Shown: positions 25,558 to 34,582 of the stretch, piece by piece
Layout: each line of letters opens with the position of its first letter
Numbering within the stretch: position 1 is the stretch's first letter
Source of the DNA: Gordoniibacillus chartarius
GTDB lineage: Bacteria; Bacillota; Bacilli; Paenibacillales; NBRC-103111
NCBI RefSeq assembly: GCF_042432825.1
Contig: NZ_JBHLWN010000043.1
Location: forward strand, 1-61,430
DNA length: 61,430 nucleotides
Direction: 5' to 3'
The notes under the pieces: model-generated
What the model saw: the letters and a program-made list of their open reading frames with translations, nothing else
What the model was told of the DNA's origin: nothing
Databases searched by the model: none
Position numbers and translations under genes: made by a program

Positions 25558-26550
25558 ATGCTGCTGATCGATTACCCCGAGCTTCACGATCCGACGCTGA
25601 ACCTTGCGATTGAAGAATATGCGCTTCGGCATTTGCCGGGCGGACACGAATATCTGATTTTCTATGTCAATAAGCCTTCGATCATCATCGGCAAGAACCA
25701 GAATACGGCGGAGGAGATCAATGCCCGCTACGTGGAGGACAACGGCATTCATGTCGTGCGCCGGCTGTCGGGAGGAGGGGCTGTCTATCATGACCTCGGG
25801 AACCTGAATTTCAGCTTCGTGACGAACGATGACGGCAAGTCGTTTCACAACTTCCGCAAGTTCACCGAGCCGGTTGTTCGCGCGCTCCGGTCGCTGGGCG
25901 TCGAGGCTGAGCTGACCGGACGAAACGATCTGCAGGTCGGAGAACGCAAAATATCCGGCAACGCCCAGTTTGCCTCGAAAGGACGCATGTTCAGCCACGG
26001 CACGCTGCTCTACGATTCGGACATGGAGGCCGTAGCGGCCGCCTTGAACGCCAACCCGGAAAAGTTCAAGTCGAAGAGCACCAAGTCGGTGCGCAGCCGT
26101 GTCGCGAATATTACGGAGTTTCTGTCGGAGCCGATGAGTATCGAGGCGTTCAAGGCGAAGCTGCTGGCGTCCATCTATGAGGGACGGACCCCCGAACGGT
26201 ATGTGCTGACGGACGAGGACTGGAGCGCGGTACGGAGGCTGGCGGACGAGCGCTACCGGAGCTGGGATTGGAATTACGGACGCTCGCCGGTGTTTAATGT
26301 GCGCAAGACGAAACGTCTGTCGGCGGGCACATACGACCTGCGGCTTAACGTCGAAGGCGGCGTCATCCGCGAGGCAGCCGTATACGGCGACTTCTTCAGC
26401 GTTGGCGAAGCAGCGGAGTTCGCTGCGAAGCTGGCGGGTGTCAGGTACGACGCCAAGGCAATCGGCGAGCTTGTCGATACGCTCGATCTGATGCACTATT
26501 TCGGTCCGGTTACGCGCGACGAATGGATGGATCTGTTTTTCTACGAGTGA
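25558..26550 (+). CDS. lplJ: lipoate-protein ligase (LplA/LplJ type)
   Basis: A 330-residue ligase that activates lipoate with ATP and attaches it to lipoyl domains of dehydrogenase complexes and GcvH. The catalytic domain carries RRLSGGGAVYHDLGNLNF near residue 67, KISGNAQF with the lipoyl-AMP-contacting Lys, and HGTLLYDSDM; a C-terminal accessory domain of about 90 residues (RSPVFNV onwards) is present, so it should be a full ligase. ATG 25558 follows AAGGAGG. The gene stands alone. Full-length sequence resembles LplJ of Bacillales. Confidence 0.9.
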   Translation: MLLIDYPELHDPTLNLAIEEYALRHLPGGHEYLIFYVNKPSIIIGKNQNTAEEINARYVEDNGIHVVRRLSGGGAVYHDLGNLNFSFVTNDDGKSFHNFRKFTEPVVRALRSLGVEAELTGRNDLQVGERKISGNAQFASKGRMFSHGTLLYDSDMEAVAAALNANPEKFKSKSTKSVRSRVANITEFLSEPMSIEAFKAKLLASIYEGRTPERYVLTDEDWSAVRRLADERYRSWDWNYGRSPVFNVRKTKRLSAGTYDLRLNVEGGVIREAAVYGDFFSVGEAAEFAAKLAGVRYDAKAIGELVDTLDLMHYFGPVTRDEWMDLFFYE

Positions 26551-26683
26551 GCCAGCTTGCCGCCGCGAGACGCACTCGGCGCCGTTCCGGTAATGCGAAG
26601 GAATACGCCGGATTCGCGATGAATTCGGCTTGCTTTCTCGTACGGGAACGGCTTCCTTGTGGACCGGTCGGGAAAATATACGT

Positions 26684-26790
26684 CTACCCGTAATAAATCG
26701 CGTCATGAGGGAACTCGACCTTCTTCATCCGATATTCCTTCGGTGTCATGGACATATACTCGCGAAACACTTTGCCGAGCCAGGGCCAAT
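26684..26790 (-). pseudogene. relic of an AraC-family regulator C-terminus
   Basis: On the minus strand this stretch reads LGKVFREYMSMTPKEYRMKK and ends in a stop at 26684. That is the last recognition helix and tail of an AraC-type helix-turn-helix domain. Nothing recognisable of AraC is readable upstream (above about 26790), so only the 3' end of a former regulator gene survives. Confidence 0.6.
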
Positions 26791-26821
26791 AAGCCAGGCG
26801 CAAAACGCGGATCGAACAACG

Positions 26822-26847
26822 AAACCCGACCCATTGCGGCCGGGTTT
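26822..26847. terminator. bidirectional-type terminator hairpin
   Basis: AAACCCG (26822-26828) pairs with CGGGTTT (26841-26847). It lies 21 bases after the stop of the minus-strand importer operon and also has T-rich flanking on the plus strand (GGGTTTTC). It probably ends the importer operon. Confidence 0.65.
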
Positions 26848-26868
26848 TCATTGTACCTATCAAATCGT

Positions 26869-27729
26869 CTACTCCTTAACGCCGCCAAGCGCCACACCGG
26901 CAATAATGTACCGCGACAGAAGGAAGTAGATTACGAACAGCGGAAGCACCGTCAGCGACAAGCCCAAATAAATCGAGCCGAACTCCGTCTTGTAAATATC
27001 TCCGCGCAGCAAGCTCACCATGATCGGCAGCGTATATTTATCCTTCTGCGTCAAGAGAATAAGCGGCATGAACAGGTTGTTCCAATTGCCGACGAAGGCG
27101 AAGATGGCTTGAGTCGCTACGGCCGGCATCATGATCGGCATGATGATTTTGTTGAAGGTAGAGAATTCGCTCGATCCGTCCACGCGCGCCGCTTCAACAA
27201 GCTCGACGGATAAAGTTGCGAGCAGGTATTGGCGCATGAAGAACACGACCGCCGGGGCCGCAATCGCGGGCAGGATCAGCGGCAGGTAGCTGTTGGTCCA
27301 ATGGAGCTTATACATAAACTGATAAAATCCGATGGCGCTGGCCTGCGACGGAATCATCATGACGGCCATGATGAACGTGAAGAAAGGCTGACGGAAGTGC
27401 CAGTTGTACACTACAATCGCATAGGCGGTCAATGATGAAAAATAAACGGTCAAGATCGTCGCGCAGCCCGAGATGATAAGCGAGTTCATGAATCCGCGGA
27501 ACGGATCAAAGCTCTTATCCAGCAGCACATTCCAGTTGGATATCAGATGCGTGGAAGGAATCAGCGATAAACCGCTTTGAATTTCCGGCGTTGAACGGGT
27601 TGCGTTTACAAACATGATCAAAAACGGCATGATGCTGAGCAGCGACAGGAGGATGCAGATGACATAAATAACGGTCTTGTTGATTCCTCTGCTTAAGGAG
27701 ACGCTGCCGCTTCTTTGAAGGTTAGCCAT
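26869..27729 (-). CDS. ABC transporter permease (MalG type), third importer
   Basis: A 286-residue CUT1 permease with six helices. The first is KTVIYVICILLSLLSIMPFL, the EAA loop ELVEAARVDGSSEFSTFNKI, and the tail GVALGGVKE is typical. It is the last gene of the minus-strand operon and starts three bases after the other permease's stop. The ribosome site is AAGGGGGG. Confidence 0.93.
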   Translation of the reverse strand: MANLQRSGSVSLSRGINKTVIYVICILLSLLSIMPFLIMFVNATRSTPEIQSGLSLIPSTHLISNWNVLLDKSFDPFRGFMNSLIISGCATILTVYFSSLTAYAIVVYNWHFRQPFFTFIMAVMMIPSQASAIGFYQFMYKLHWTNSYLPLILPAIAAPAVVFFMRQYLLATLSVELVEAARVDGSSEFSTFNKIIMPIMMPAVATQAIFAFVGNWNNLFMPLILLTQKDKYTLPIMVSLLRGDIYKTEFGSIYLGLSLTVLPLFVIYFLLSRYIIAGVALGGVKE

Positions 27730-27732
27730 GGG

Positions 27733-28701
27733 TTACGCCCCCCTTACCGCTGCTTTGGCAGCGTTCTTGAGCTTCTTTTCTTCTTTCCTAAGCCGGGCCG
27801 CGTCGCGGTCGCGCATCATATAGAACAGCAATCCGGACAGCGCTGCGGCGATCACGAACATAATCATGCTTGCAGCCGCTGCTCGGTTAAACATATAGCT
27901 TCCTTTAAAGGCTTGCCCGTAAATGAACATGGACGTTGTCAGCGTAGCATTGTCCGGTCCGCCGATCAGGAACAGCTGAGGGATATCGAACATTTGCAAA
28001 CCGCCGATCATCGACGTAATAATCGTAAACAGCAAAATCGTTCGCAGACTCGGCAGCGTGATCCGGAAGAAGATCTGCCATCCGCTGGCTCCGTCGATCG
28101 CCGCAGCCTCGAAAAGTGCGGGGTTGATGCCGAGAACGCCTGCGATCAGAACGATCATGGTGTTGCCGTACCACATCCAGAATTGGATAAACGCCACGAT
28201 GCCTCGAGCCGTCCACTTATCCTGAAGGAAATTGATCGGCGAGTCGGACCAGCCCATCATCTGAAACAAGCTGTTCATAGGGCCCGTTGGGTAAGCGAAC
28301 AAGGAGCTGAACAGCACCGCGATCGTACTCGCCGTAATAATATTCGGCATGTAGAGCAGAACCTTAAACAGGCCTTGTCCCCGGAGCTTCAAGCGCTGGT
28401 TGGTGAACCATGCCGTTAGCAAGAGCGCGAGAACGATCTGGGGGATGAAATTCATAATCCAAAGCAGCGCCGTATTGACCATAGACTTATGAAACGAAGG
28501 GTTATCGAAGATCAGGTCCTTGAAGTTTTGGAACGGATCCGGCAAAATGTGAATCGGTTTAGGCACGATCCCCTTCATGTCGGTAAAGCCGATAACGGCG
28601 GTATATAGGATGGGATACAGCGAAAACACCACGAACGCCAGGATAAAGGGAAGGCTGAAAATATAACCGTATTTCGAATAGCTGACTCTATTGCGGCGCA
28701 T
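27733..28701 (-). CDS. ABC transporter permease (MalF type), third importer
   Basis: A 322-residue CUT1 permease. The start is ATG 28701 (MRRNRVSYSKY) behind AGAGGTGAG; an upstream in-frame start at 28758 would overlap the solute-binding gene's stop and lacks a site. The EAA motif is LFEAAAIDGASGWQIFFRI. The C-terminus carries a long charged tail (DRDAARLRKEEKKLKN) on the cytoplasmic side. Confidence 0.92.
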   Translation of the reverse strand: MRRNRVSYSKYGYIFSLPFILAFVVFSLYPILYTAVIGFTDMKGIVPKPIHILPDPFQNFKDLIFDNPSFHKSMVNTALLWIMNFIPQIVLALLLTAWFTNQRLKLRGQGLFKVLLYMPNIITASTIAVLFSSLFAYPTGPMNSLFQMMGWSDSPINFLQDKWTARGIVAFIQFWMWYGNTMIVLIAGVLGINPALFEAAAIDGASGWQIFFRITLPSLRTILLFTIITSMIGGLQMFDIPQLFLIGGPDNATLTTSMFIYGQAFKGSYMFNRAAAASMIMFVIAAALSGLLFYMMRDRDAARLRKEEKKLKNAAKAAVRGA

Positions 28702-28758
28702 GCTCTCACCTCTTAAATTATGTAAAGGGGCAGGTAAGCTCACCCGCCCCTTCGGCAT

Positions 28759-30168
28759 TTATTCGCTTGCGATGTTGAGCTGGTCTTTGACTTGCGCCTT
28801 GAAGTCGGCGATAGCTTTGTCACGGCTCTTATTGCCGGCGGTGTATTCGCGAACCTGATCGCGCCACAGCTTGTTGATCGTTTCGTCATACTGGGTCAGG
28901 TTCTTGCCCGAAGCGTTGGCGTTGGCCGGAACGAAGACGTCGAACATGTTCTGTCCGCCCAGCAGCGGGACTTTGCCGTCCGATTTCTTCATGACGGCGG
29001 AGGAAGCGACCGTGTCTTTCGTCCCTTGCTCGCCGGCCTTCATCGTGCCGTTAGCCCAGAAATATTGGAGACCCTTATCGGAGGTATCCAGTGTTACCCA
29101 CTTCATGAAGTCGGAAACGGCTTGCTTCTTGGCAGCGTCCTTGACGACGTCTTTGTTGGCGAGGAGCCAAGTACCGCCCCAGAAGAAGCCTGTCGGCGGC
29201 TCGGTGACAGCCCAGTCGCCATTGGTTTGCTTCACTTGGCCGTTCATCACGTAGTTGATGAGCCAAGCAGGACCGAAGAAGCCGAAGATCGGTTTGGAGC
29301 CGGACCCGGACATATCCGCGTACCAAGCTTCCGTCCAGTCGGTCGTATCGTTATGATAGCCGTTGTCTTTGAGCTTCTTGGAAAGATCCAGGAACTGCTC
29401 GCGCTTAGGATCGATATGAAGCTTGCCGTTTACGATCCAGCCCTTATCGGAGCTGTTCTCGATCGGGTGCCAAATATCTCCGTCGCCGGACACGATGCCG
29501 TAGCCCTTGGCTTTCAGCTTCGCAGCCGCTTCGAAAAATTTGTCCCAGCCGGGGCCGACTTCCTTCTTGATCGCCGCAGGGTCATCGGTTCCGAATACGT
29601 CCTTGGCCAGAGAGCGGCGATAGATGAAGGCGCCGCCGGTCGCTTGGTAAGCGAGGCCTTTCAGCTTGCCGTCCTTGCTGCCGATATCCACCGAATATTG
29701 GGCGATGCCGGCATCCTTCACCATCTGATCGGTCAGGCCCAGATCGGCATAGTTAGCTGCGTAGGTGACGGCGTCGCCCTGCGTGTACTTGAGGACGAAT
29801 GCGGATTCGGCTGCGTAGATGTCCGGGGCGTCCTTGCCTCCCGCGGAGAGCGCCTGATCAAGCGCCGGCTGGTAAGCGCCGTCCGTAGTTGCGATAATCG
29901 TCGTTTTGAATTCGACGTTTGCTTCGGGATGGAGCTCCAGATACTTGGTTGTCATCTTTGGAATCTCGTCGGTGAACGACCAGAGATTGATGGTGACCTT
30001 TTCGGCAGGCTTACTGGTGCCGCTGCTGGTACTGCTGCTAGATGCATTGGAAGAGCTGCTGCCGGAACCGCTTGCATTGTTTGGAGTGCTTGAGCTTCCG
30101 CCGGAGCATGCGGAGAGAACGGAGCCCATCAGAATTACGGCGGTAGCTAGCGGGAAAATACGTTTCAT
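28759..30168 (-). CDS. extracellular solute-binding lipoprotein, third importer
   Basis: A 469-residue SBP_bac_1 lipoprotein, first gene of the minus-strand operon. I start it at ATG 30168 (MKRIFPLATAV) 11 bases after GGGAGG, not at the in-frame ATG 30213, because a signal peptide with lipobox SVLSAC follows directly and the cre site would otherwise lie in the coding region. A Ser/Asn/Gly-rich linker follows. The binding fold shows INLWSFTDEIPKMTTKY and a Trp-rich C-terminal half. A perfect cre site (30197-30210) just upstream predicts catabolite repression. Confidence 0.92.
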   Translation of the reverse strand: MKRIFPLATAVILMGSVLSACSGGSSSTPNNASGSGSSSSNASSSSTSSGTSKPAEKVTINLWSFTDEIPKMTTKYLELHPEANVEFKTTIIATTDGAYQPALDQALSAGGKDAPDIYAAESAFVLKYTQGDAVTYAANYADLGLTDQMVKDAGIAQYSVDIGSKDGKLKGLAYQATGGAFIYRRSLAKDVFGTDDPAAIKKEVGPGWDKFFEAAAKLKAKGYGIVSGDGDIWHPIENSSDKGWIVNGKLHIDPKREQFLDLSKKLKDNGYHNDTTDWTEAWYADMSGSGSKPIFGFFGPAWLINYVMNGQVKQTNGDWAVTEPPTGFFWGGTWLLANKDVVKDAAKKQAVSDFMKWVTLDTSDKGLQYFWANGTMKAGEQGTKDTVASSAVMKKSDGKVPLLGGQNMFDVFVPANANASGKNLTQYDETINKLWRDQVREYTAGNKSRDKAIADFKAQVKDQLNIASE

Positions 30169-30196
30169 CTTCTTTTTTGCCTCCCATATTTCTTTT

Positions 30197-30210
30197 GTAA
30201 ACGCTAACAT
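30197..30210 (-). promoter_or_regulatory. perfect CcpA cre site before the third importer
   Basis: TGTAAACGCTAACA matches the catabolite-responsive-element consensus TGWAANCGNTNWCA at every position. It lies 28 bases upstream of the solute-binding protein start, probably overlapping the promoter's start region. A LacI-family repressor could use the same site. Confidence 0.78.
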
Positions 30211-30277
30211 CATTCTAGGTGTTTATGGGTATATCAACAAGGTAACGGCATTTGGGGATAGTTCCACTTTTTTTGGA

Positions 30278-30306
30278 TTGTAATCAAGCACCAAGCACTT
30301 TATAAT
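30278..30306 (+). promoter_or_regulatory. sigma-A promoter of the nucleotidyltransferase-fold gene
   Basis: TTGTAA (30278-30283) and TATAAT (30301-30306) with a 17-base spacer, 37 bases before the ATG at 30343. Confidence 0.72.
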
Positions 30307-30342
30307 AGGGAAAAATTTACTATTTGATCTCTTCTGGGGGAT

Positions 30343-31335
30343 ATGACCGTGAACTGGAAGTCCAAATTATACGATACGGCCCGAACGATTGCAGAGCCGT
30401 TCAAGAGCGATTCGAGAGTGCTGGGCGTTGCGTTCGGCGGCAGCTTGGGGCGAGGGGTCGCCTGGAAGCATTCGGATCTGGAATTGTGCCTGCTCGTCGA
30501 GGAGAAGATCGAAGAGTATGGACACTTTAACGTAATCGAGGGCATGGGCGTCGAAATCTTCCAGTTTCCGCGATCGCAAATCGAGCGGTTTCTAGCCGAA
30601 TTCGTAGAGCCGGACGTGTCGGTGCTGGACTTCCGGATTCAAATCTACGGCTGCAAAATCGTCTACGATCCTTCAGGGCTGCTTGCCCGTTTCAAAGAAA
30701 CGTTCGACTGGAGCTTATTCCATGAGAATGTAACGAGACTCAAGGTCGGAGAATCGCTGCGCCGGGCTGACGACCGGCTGGCAAAGGCTAAGACACTTCT
30801 GCAGCGCAGGCATGTCCGCACATCTCTCGCTCAGCTGCGGATCGGATTGAATGATCTGATATTGGCGACTTACTGGCAGCACGGGATGCTGCCGCGGAGC
30901 CAGAACCGGACCGAATATTTTTTGCGTAAACATATAAGTCTGTTCGGCCACGAGCATCTGTACAAAGCGTTCATTCGAACGTTCTGTCTGGATCAGCCTC
31001 TTTCTCGCATGAAGCTGCTCTTCCGTGCGGCCAAGCCGGACATTTACTCTGTGGCAGACTCGACCTGGGGAGGCAGCACGTCGCAGTTTCTGCAAGAGGC
31101 TGTCGACGGGAATCTGGAGTGGGGCCACGAGAAGAGCATCCTGTATGTGAACAAGTACTGCATTCATGTGATGCAGTGTCTAGCTCAGGCGGCAGAAGAG
31201 AACGTGTACGATCAAGAAGCTTATGTTCAGCGCTATGGCGAGCTGTATCGTTTCCTGGATATGGATCAGGTGGACCATGAACAGGTTGAAGAGATGGTGA
31301 GGATGTTCGAGAAGGCCAGGGAGCAGGTGGTGTAG
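30343..31335 (+). CDS. nucleotidyltransferase-fold protein, unknown function
   Basis: A 330-residue protein whose N-terminus has the polymerase-beta-type nucleotidyltransferase signature FGGSLGRGVAWKHSDLELCL (GGS...D-x-E), with a third acidic residue possible in VSVLDF. The rest is helical and resembles the C-terminal helical domain of aminoglycoside-type or minimal nucleotidyltransferases. The usual second Asp is Glu here, and I would not assign a substrate. It is a single gene with its own promoter, divergent from the third importer operon. Confidence 0.68.
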   Translation: MTVNWKSKLYDTARTIAEPFKSDSRVLGVAFGGSLGRGVAWKHSDLELCLLVEEKIEEYGHFNVIEGMGVEIFQFPRSQIERFLAEFVEPDVSVLDFRIQIYGCKIVYDPSGLLARFKETFDWSLFHENVTRLKVGESLRRADDRLAKAKTLLQRRHVRTSLAQLRIGLNDLILATYWQHGMLPRSQNRTEYFLRKHISLFGHEHLYKAFIRTFCLDQPLSRMKLLFRAAKPDIYSVADSTWGGSTSQFLQEAVDGNLEWGHEKSILYVNKYCIHVMQCLAQAAEENVYDQEAYVQRYGELYRFLDMDQVDHEQVEEMVRMFEKAREQVV

Positions 31336-31390
31336 GGGCTTGCGGTATGGTGCTTACGAAGGTTCAGCCCGGAGGAACGCTCTACATACA

Positions 31391-31422
31391 GAAGCCTGCC
31401 AAGCATGTTCCCGGCAGGCTTC
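31391..31422. terminator. hairpin between convergent genes
   Basis: GAAGCCTGCC (31391-31400) pairs perfectly with GGCAGGCTTC (31413-31422). It sits between the 3' ends of the nucleotidyltransferase-fold gene and the chemoreceptor gene and could end both; T-runs are poor. Confidence 0.65.
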
Positions 31423-31436
31423 ACTACGTCTATTGA

Positions 31437-33464
31437 TTACAGCTTAAAACGGTCTACGAGCGTTCCGAGCTCTTCCGCCATCTTGGCGAGCATAACGGCG
31501 GAAGCGGTCACTTCCTCGCTGGAGGCAAGCTGCTGCTCGGCAGACGCCGCGACGGCCTGGGTTTCACCTGCGTTCGCAGCGGCAACCCCGGATATCGATT
31601 GAATATTGGCAGCCATCTGCGCCGCGTTACCGACCATTTGTTCGGCATGCGTACTGACATTACCGACAAGCACTGCGACGGAATGGATACCCTGCCGGAT
31701 ATCTTGGAACAACGCTCCCGTTTCGTGAACGGCGTTCATTCCCGACTTCACCCCGATAACCGCAGCTTCGATAGCTCCCTCCAACTGCTCCGTATCCGTC
31801 TGCACATTGCCGATCAGCTCGGCGATATGCCGGGCGGACTTCGCCGTCTGATCCGCCAGCTTGCGGACTTCTGCGGCAACGACAGCGAAGCCTTTCCCTG
31901 CTTCTCCCGATCTTGCGGCTTCAATCGCAGCGTTCAAAGATAACAGGTTCGTTTGCTGTGCGATCGTGGAGATCATCGCTACGATATTTCCGATTTCTTT
32001 ATTTCTATGACTGAGCTTCGAAATGACCTTAGACAATTCGTCTACCATCTGGTGAATATTCGACATCTGCGATACGGCGCCATGAACCGCATCCGAGCCT
32101 TTCTCCGCTTTCTCGTTCGCTACGGCCGCCGAGGCTGAAACCTCGCGGGCATTGCCGGCGATGAGCTCGATACTCGCGGTCATCTCGACAACCGTTTGGG
32201 TTCCGCTTTGTACACTTGCAACTTGCTGCTTCGCACCTTCTGCAACGGTTTGGGCGGATGCAGCGATGTGCTCCGTAACTTTAGTCGATTGCTCGGCGCT
32301 TGCCGTCAATTGCTCCGAGGAGGAGGCGAGCTGGTTGGCGGTTTGACTGACTTCGAACATCATGGACTTCAGCGAATTGACCATCTTGTTGAAGCTGGCC
32401 GCTGCTTGCCCGATCTCATCATGGGTATGGACCGAAAGCTGCTGTGTCAAATCTCCCGATTCTACGACCTCGATCGCTTGCTTTAAGCTGCGGATCGGCC
32501 GGCTAAGCTGGACGGATATCCAATAGGAAAGAAGCAAACCAACAGCGAGCACGAGGCAGGCGATACCGGCCATCGTCATTTCCATTTCGCGAATCGGCTT
32601 GGTCAGCTCCGATTTCGGAGCGGCAAGCATGATCACCCAATCGGCAGACGTTTTACGGTAAATCCCGTATTTTTCCTCGCCATCCGCTGTGACGTAGGAA
32701 AACAGGCCGCTGCCGCCCTGTTTGGCCTTCTCGAAGGCGGTCTGCACCTCGGGAACCGCAAGATCCTTCACGGTACTTTTCATAATCAGTTCTTGGTTGG
32801 GATGGTACACGATGTTCCCCATAGAGTCGAACAAAAACGCATAGCCGGTTTCGCCTATTTTGACGGAAGCGAGGGCATCGGATACTTCTTTGATCGCCAG
32901 AGAGCCGGACAAGAAGCCTGCAGGCTTGCCGTCCTTATGAACGGGTGCCCCCAAATTGACAACCAATTGGTTCGCGGCTTTGGATACGATAGGGTCTTGA
33001 ACCGCAGCATGGCCGGAGGCGTATTTTTGGATGACAGCCATCGTAGAAGGAATTCCGGATACGTCCAGCTTCTGCGCATTTAAATTGTTATACAGATTCT
33101 TCCCCGTAAAGTCGGGAGAGAAGGCGATCCCGCTAAAGCTGGGATTTTGTTTATGTAGCTGGGTTAATAAATCAAGCGGATTGGAGCTGCTAAGGAGCTG
33201 TTCCGAAGTAAGCTTGGCTAACGATTCCAAGACGACGAGCTTGGATTCGAAAAATCGGTCTATCTTCTGAAGAATAAGATCGGACTGGGATTGCAGGTTG
33301 CTGTCGATCTGCTCCATAACCTTCTTTGTAGAGAAACTAATATTGATGAAGGAAACAAACAGGAGGACGCCAATTAATAAAATCCCCGTAAAAGTAAGCA
33401 TTTTCATTTTTATGCTTTTAAAGCGTGACGCAGCCGCCAGTTTGTTCGCCTTGTTTGCCTGCAT
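31437..33464 (-). CDS. methyl-accepting chemotaxis protein with dCache sensor
   Basis: A 675-residue transmembrane chemoreceptor. An N-terminal helix (MLTFTGILLIGVLLFVSF) leads into an extracellular double-Cache domain (KVGETGYAFLFDSMGNIVYH is the second Cache module), then a second membrane helix (GIACLVLAVGLLLSYWISV), a HAMP domain and a cytoplasmic signalling domain. The hairpin-tip region is recognisable in AIEAARSGEAGKGFAVVAAE followed by VRKLADQTAKSARHI. The start at ATG 33464 has a GGGGG-type ribosome site; 33503 would add an unlikely leader. The ligand is unknown; dCache receptors often sense amino acids or organic acids. Confidence 0.92.
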   Translation of the reverse strand: MQANKANKLAAASRFKSIKMKMLTFTGILLIGVLLFVSFINISFSTKKVMEQIDSNLQSQSDLILQKIDRFFESKLVVLESLAKLTSEQLLSSSNPLDLLTQLHKQNPSFSGIAFSPDFTGKNLYNNLNAQKLDVSGIPSTMAVIQKYASGHAAVQDPIVSKAANQLVVNLGAPVHKDGKPAGFLSGSLAIKEVSDALASVKIGETGYAFLFDSMGNIVYHPNQELIMKSTVKDLAVPEVQTAFEKAKQGGSGLFSYVTADGEEKYGIYRKTSADWVIMLAAPKSELTKPIREMEMTMAGIACLVLAVGLLLSYWISVQLSRPIRSLKQAIEVVESGDLTQQLSVHTHDEIGQAAASFNKMVNSLKSMMFEVSQTANQLASSSEQLTASAEQSTKVTEHIAASAQTVAEGAKQQVASVQSGTQTVVEMTASIELIAGNAREVSASAAVANEKAEKGSDAVHGAVSQMSNIHQMVDELSKVISKLSHRNKEIGNIVAMISTIAQQTNLLSLNAAIEAARSGEAGKGFAVVAAEVRKLADQTAKSARHIAELIGNVQTDTEQLEGAIEAAVIGVKSGMNAVHETGALFQDIRQGIHSVAVLVGNVSTHAEQMVGNAAQMAANIQSISGVAAANAGETQAVAASAEQQLASSEEVTASAVMLAKMAEELGTLVDRFKL

Positions 33465-33568
33465 GATGTTTTCCCCCGCTCTATGGTGTGTATGGAAGCA
33501 CATGCGAACATTTTATCATATTATGTTGAAAAGTGTCGAAATATAGTGGATGGAATAATCCGGTATCC

Positions 33569-34459
33569 TCATTCCGCGAATGTCTCGATAAAATTTCGCG
33601 CGCTCTTGGAAAGATACCTGTCCTTGATCCAGACCAGACCGACCTCCGAGTAGAAAGGCGTGTGCGCAAGTTCGTACATCGTAATACTTGTCAGCGGGAA
33701 GGAAGCGAGTACCGACTTCGGCAAAATCGTTGCGCCGATGCCCGCTGCGACCAACGCCAGGATAATCGCGACGCTGGAGCACTCGCACAGAATGCGCGGT
33801 TCATGACCGGACTCGTGAAACGCCTTCAGCACGCGATCGTGCATGCCGGTTGTCATATTGCTCTTTAAGCTGAGAAAAGGATGCTCGGCCAGCGCCTCCA
33901 TTCCCAGCTTTCCTTCCTCCGAAGCCTGGGGCCAGCTGCTGGGCAGCAAGGCGACGAGCGGATCGGGAGGCAGGTGAAGAACCGTATAGCGGTCCGGCTC
34001 GAATGCGGCCTCGAACGGGAGGCGTGCGACGACAAGCTCCAGGCTCCGCTTCTCAAGCAGATCCCCTAGGAGGAAGTGGTCGCCTTCGTGGATTTTGAAC
34101 GTAACCTGAGGGAAGCGCTCGTGGAAACGCTCGATTCGCTGCGGCAGCAGAGAGACGCAAGAGACGACGGAGCCGATCGAGAGCATGCCCCGGACGCCGG
34201 AGTCCAGCTCCTGCACCTCTTCAATCGTCTCCTGAAATTGGTGCAGCAGCCGCTCCGCCCGGCGGCGCAGCAATTCGCCCGCATGCGTAAGAACAAGGCG
34301 CTTGCCGCTGCGATCGAACAAGGCGACACCGAGCTCGTCCTCGAGAAGCTTCATCTGCCGGCTGAGCGGCGGCTGTTCCATATTCAGGCGCTTGGCCGCA
34401 CCGGTAACTTGTCCCTCTTCGGCGACGGCAAGAAAATAGCGAAGCTGGCGAATATCCAT
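33569..34459 (-). CDS. LysR-family transcription regulator
   Basis: A 296-residue LysR regulator. The winged helix-turn-helix covers the first 60 residues (MDIRQLRYFLAVAEEGQV, GAAKRLNMEQPPLSRQMKLL), and the remainder is the two-lobed effector domain. It is transcribed divergently from ilvE with a 123-base shared region containing a LysR-type inverted repeat, so it probably controls ilvE and itself. Confidence 0.92.
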   Translation of the reverse strand: MDIRQLRYFLAVAEEGQVTGAAKRLNMEQPPLSRQMKLLEDELGVALFDRSGKRLVLTHAGELLRRRAERLLHQFQETIEEVQELDSGVRGMLSIGSVVSCVSLLPQRIERFHERFPQVTFKIHEGDHFLLGDLLEKRSLELVVARLPFEAAFEPDRYTVLHLPPDPLVALLPSSWPQASEEGKLGMEALAEHPFLSLKSNMTTGMHDRVLKAFHESGHEPRILCECSSVAIILALVAAGIGATILPKSVLASFPLTSITMYELAHTPFYSEVGLVWIKDRYLSKSARNFIETFAE

Positions 34460-34481
34460 ACGATACTTGTCTCCTCTGAAG

Positions 34482-34498
34482 TATACCTTTTCGGTATA
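34482..34498. promoter_or_regulatory. LysR-type operator between lysR and ilvE
   Basis: TATACC-TTTTC-GGTATA is a perfect 6-bp inverted repeat 23 bases from the lysR start, in the T-N11-A style of LysR boxes. Confidence 0.5.
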
Positions 34499-34582
34499 TT
34501 ATTTCTACAAAATAGATATTTTCAATATAACCTGAAAACGGTTACGATTCAATTAACAAACTGATCAAAAGGGTGACACGAA

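Noticed and set aside
28792..30093. Antisense 433-residue open frame
   Set aside because: Antisense to the solute-binding lipoprotein gene, which has signal peptide, lipobox and operon context.
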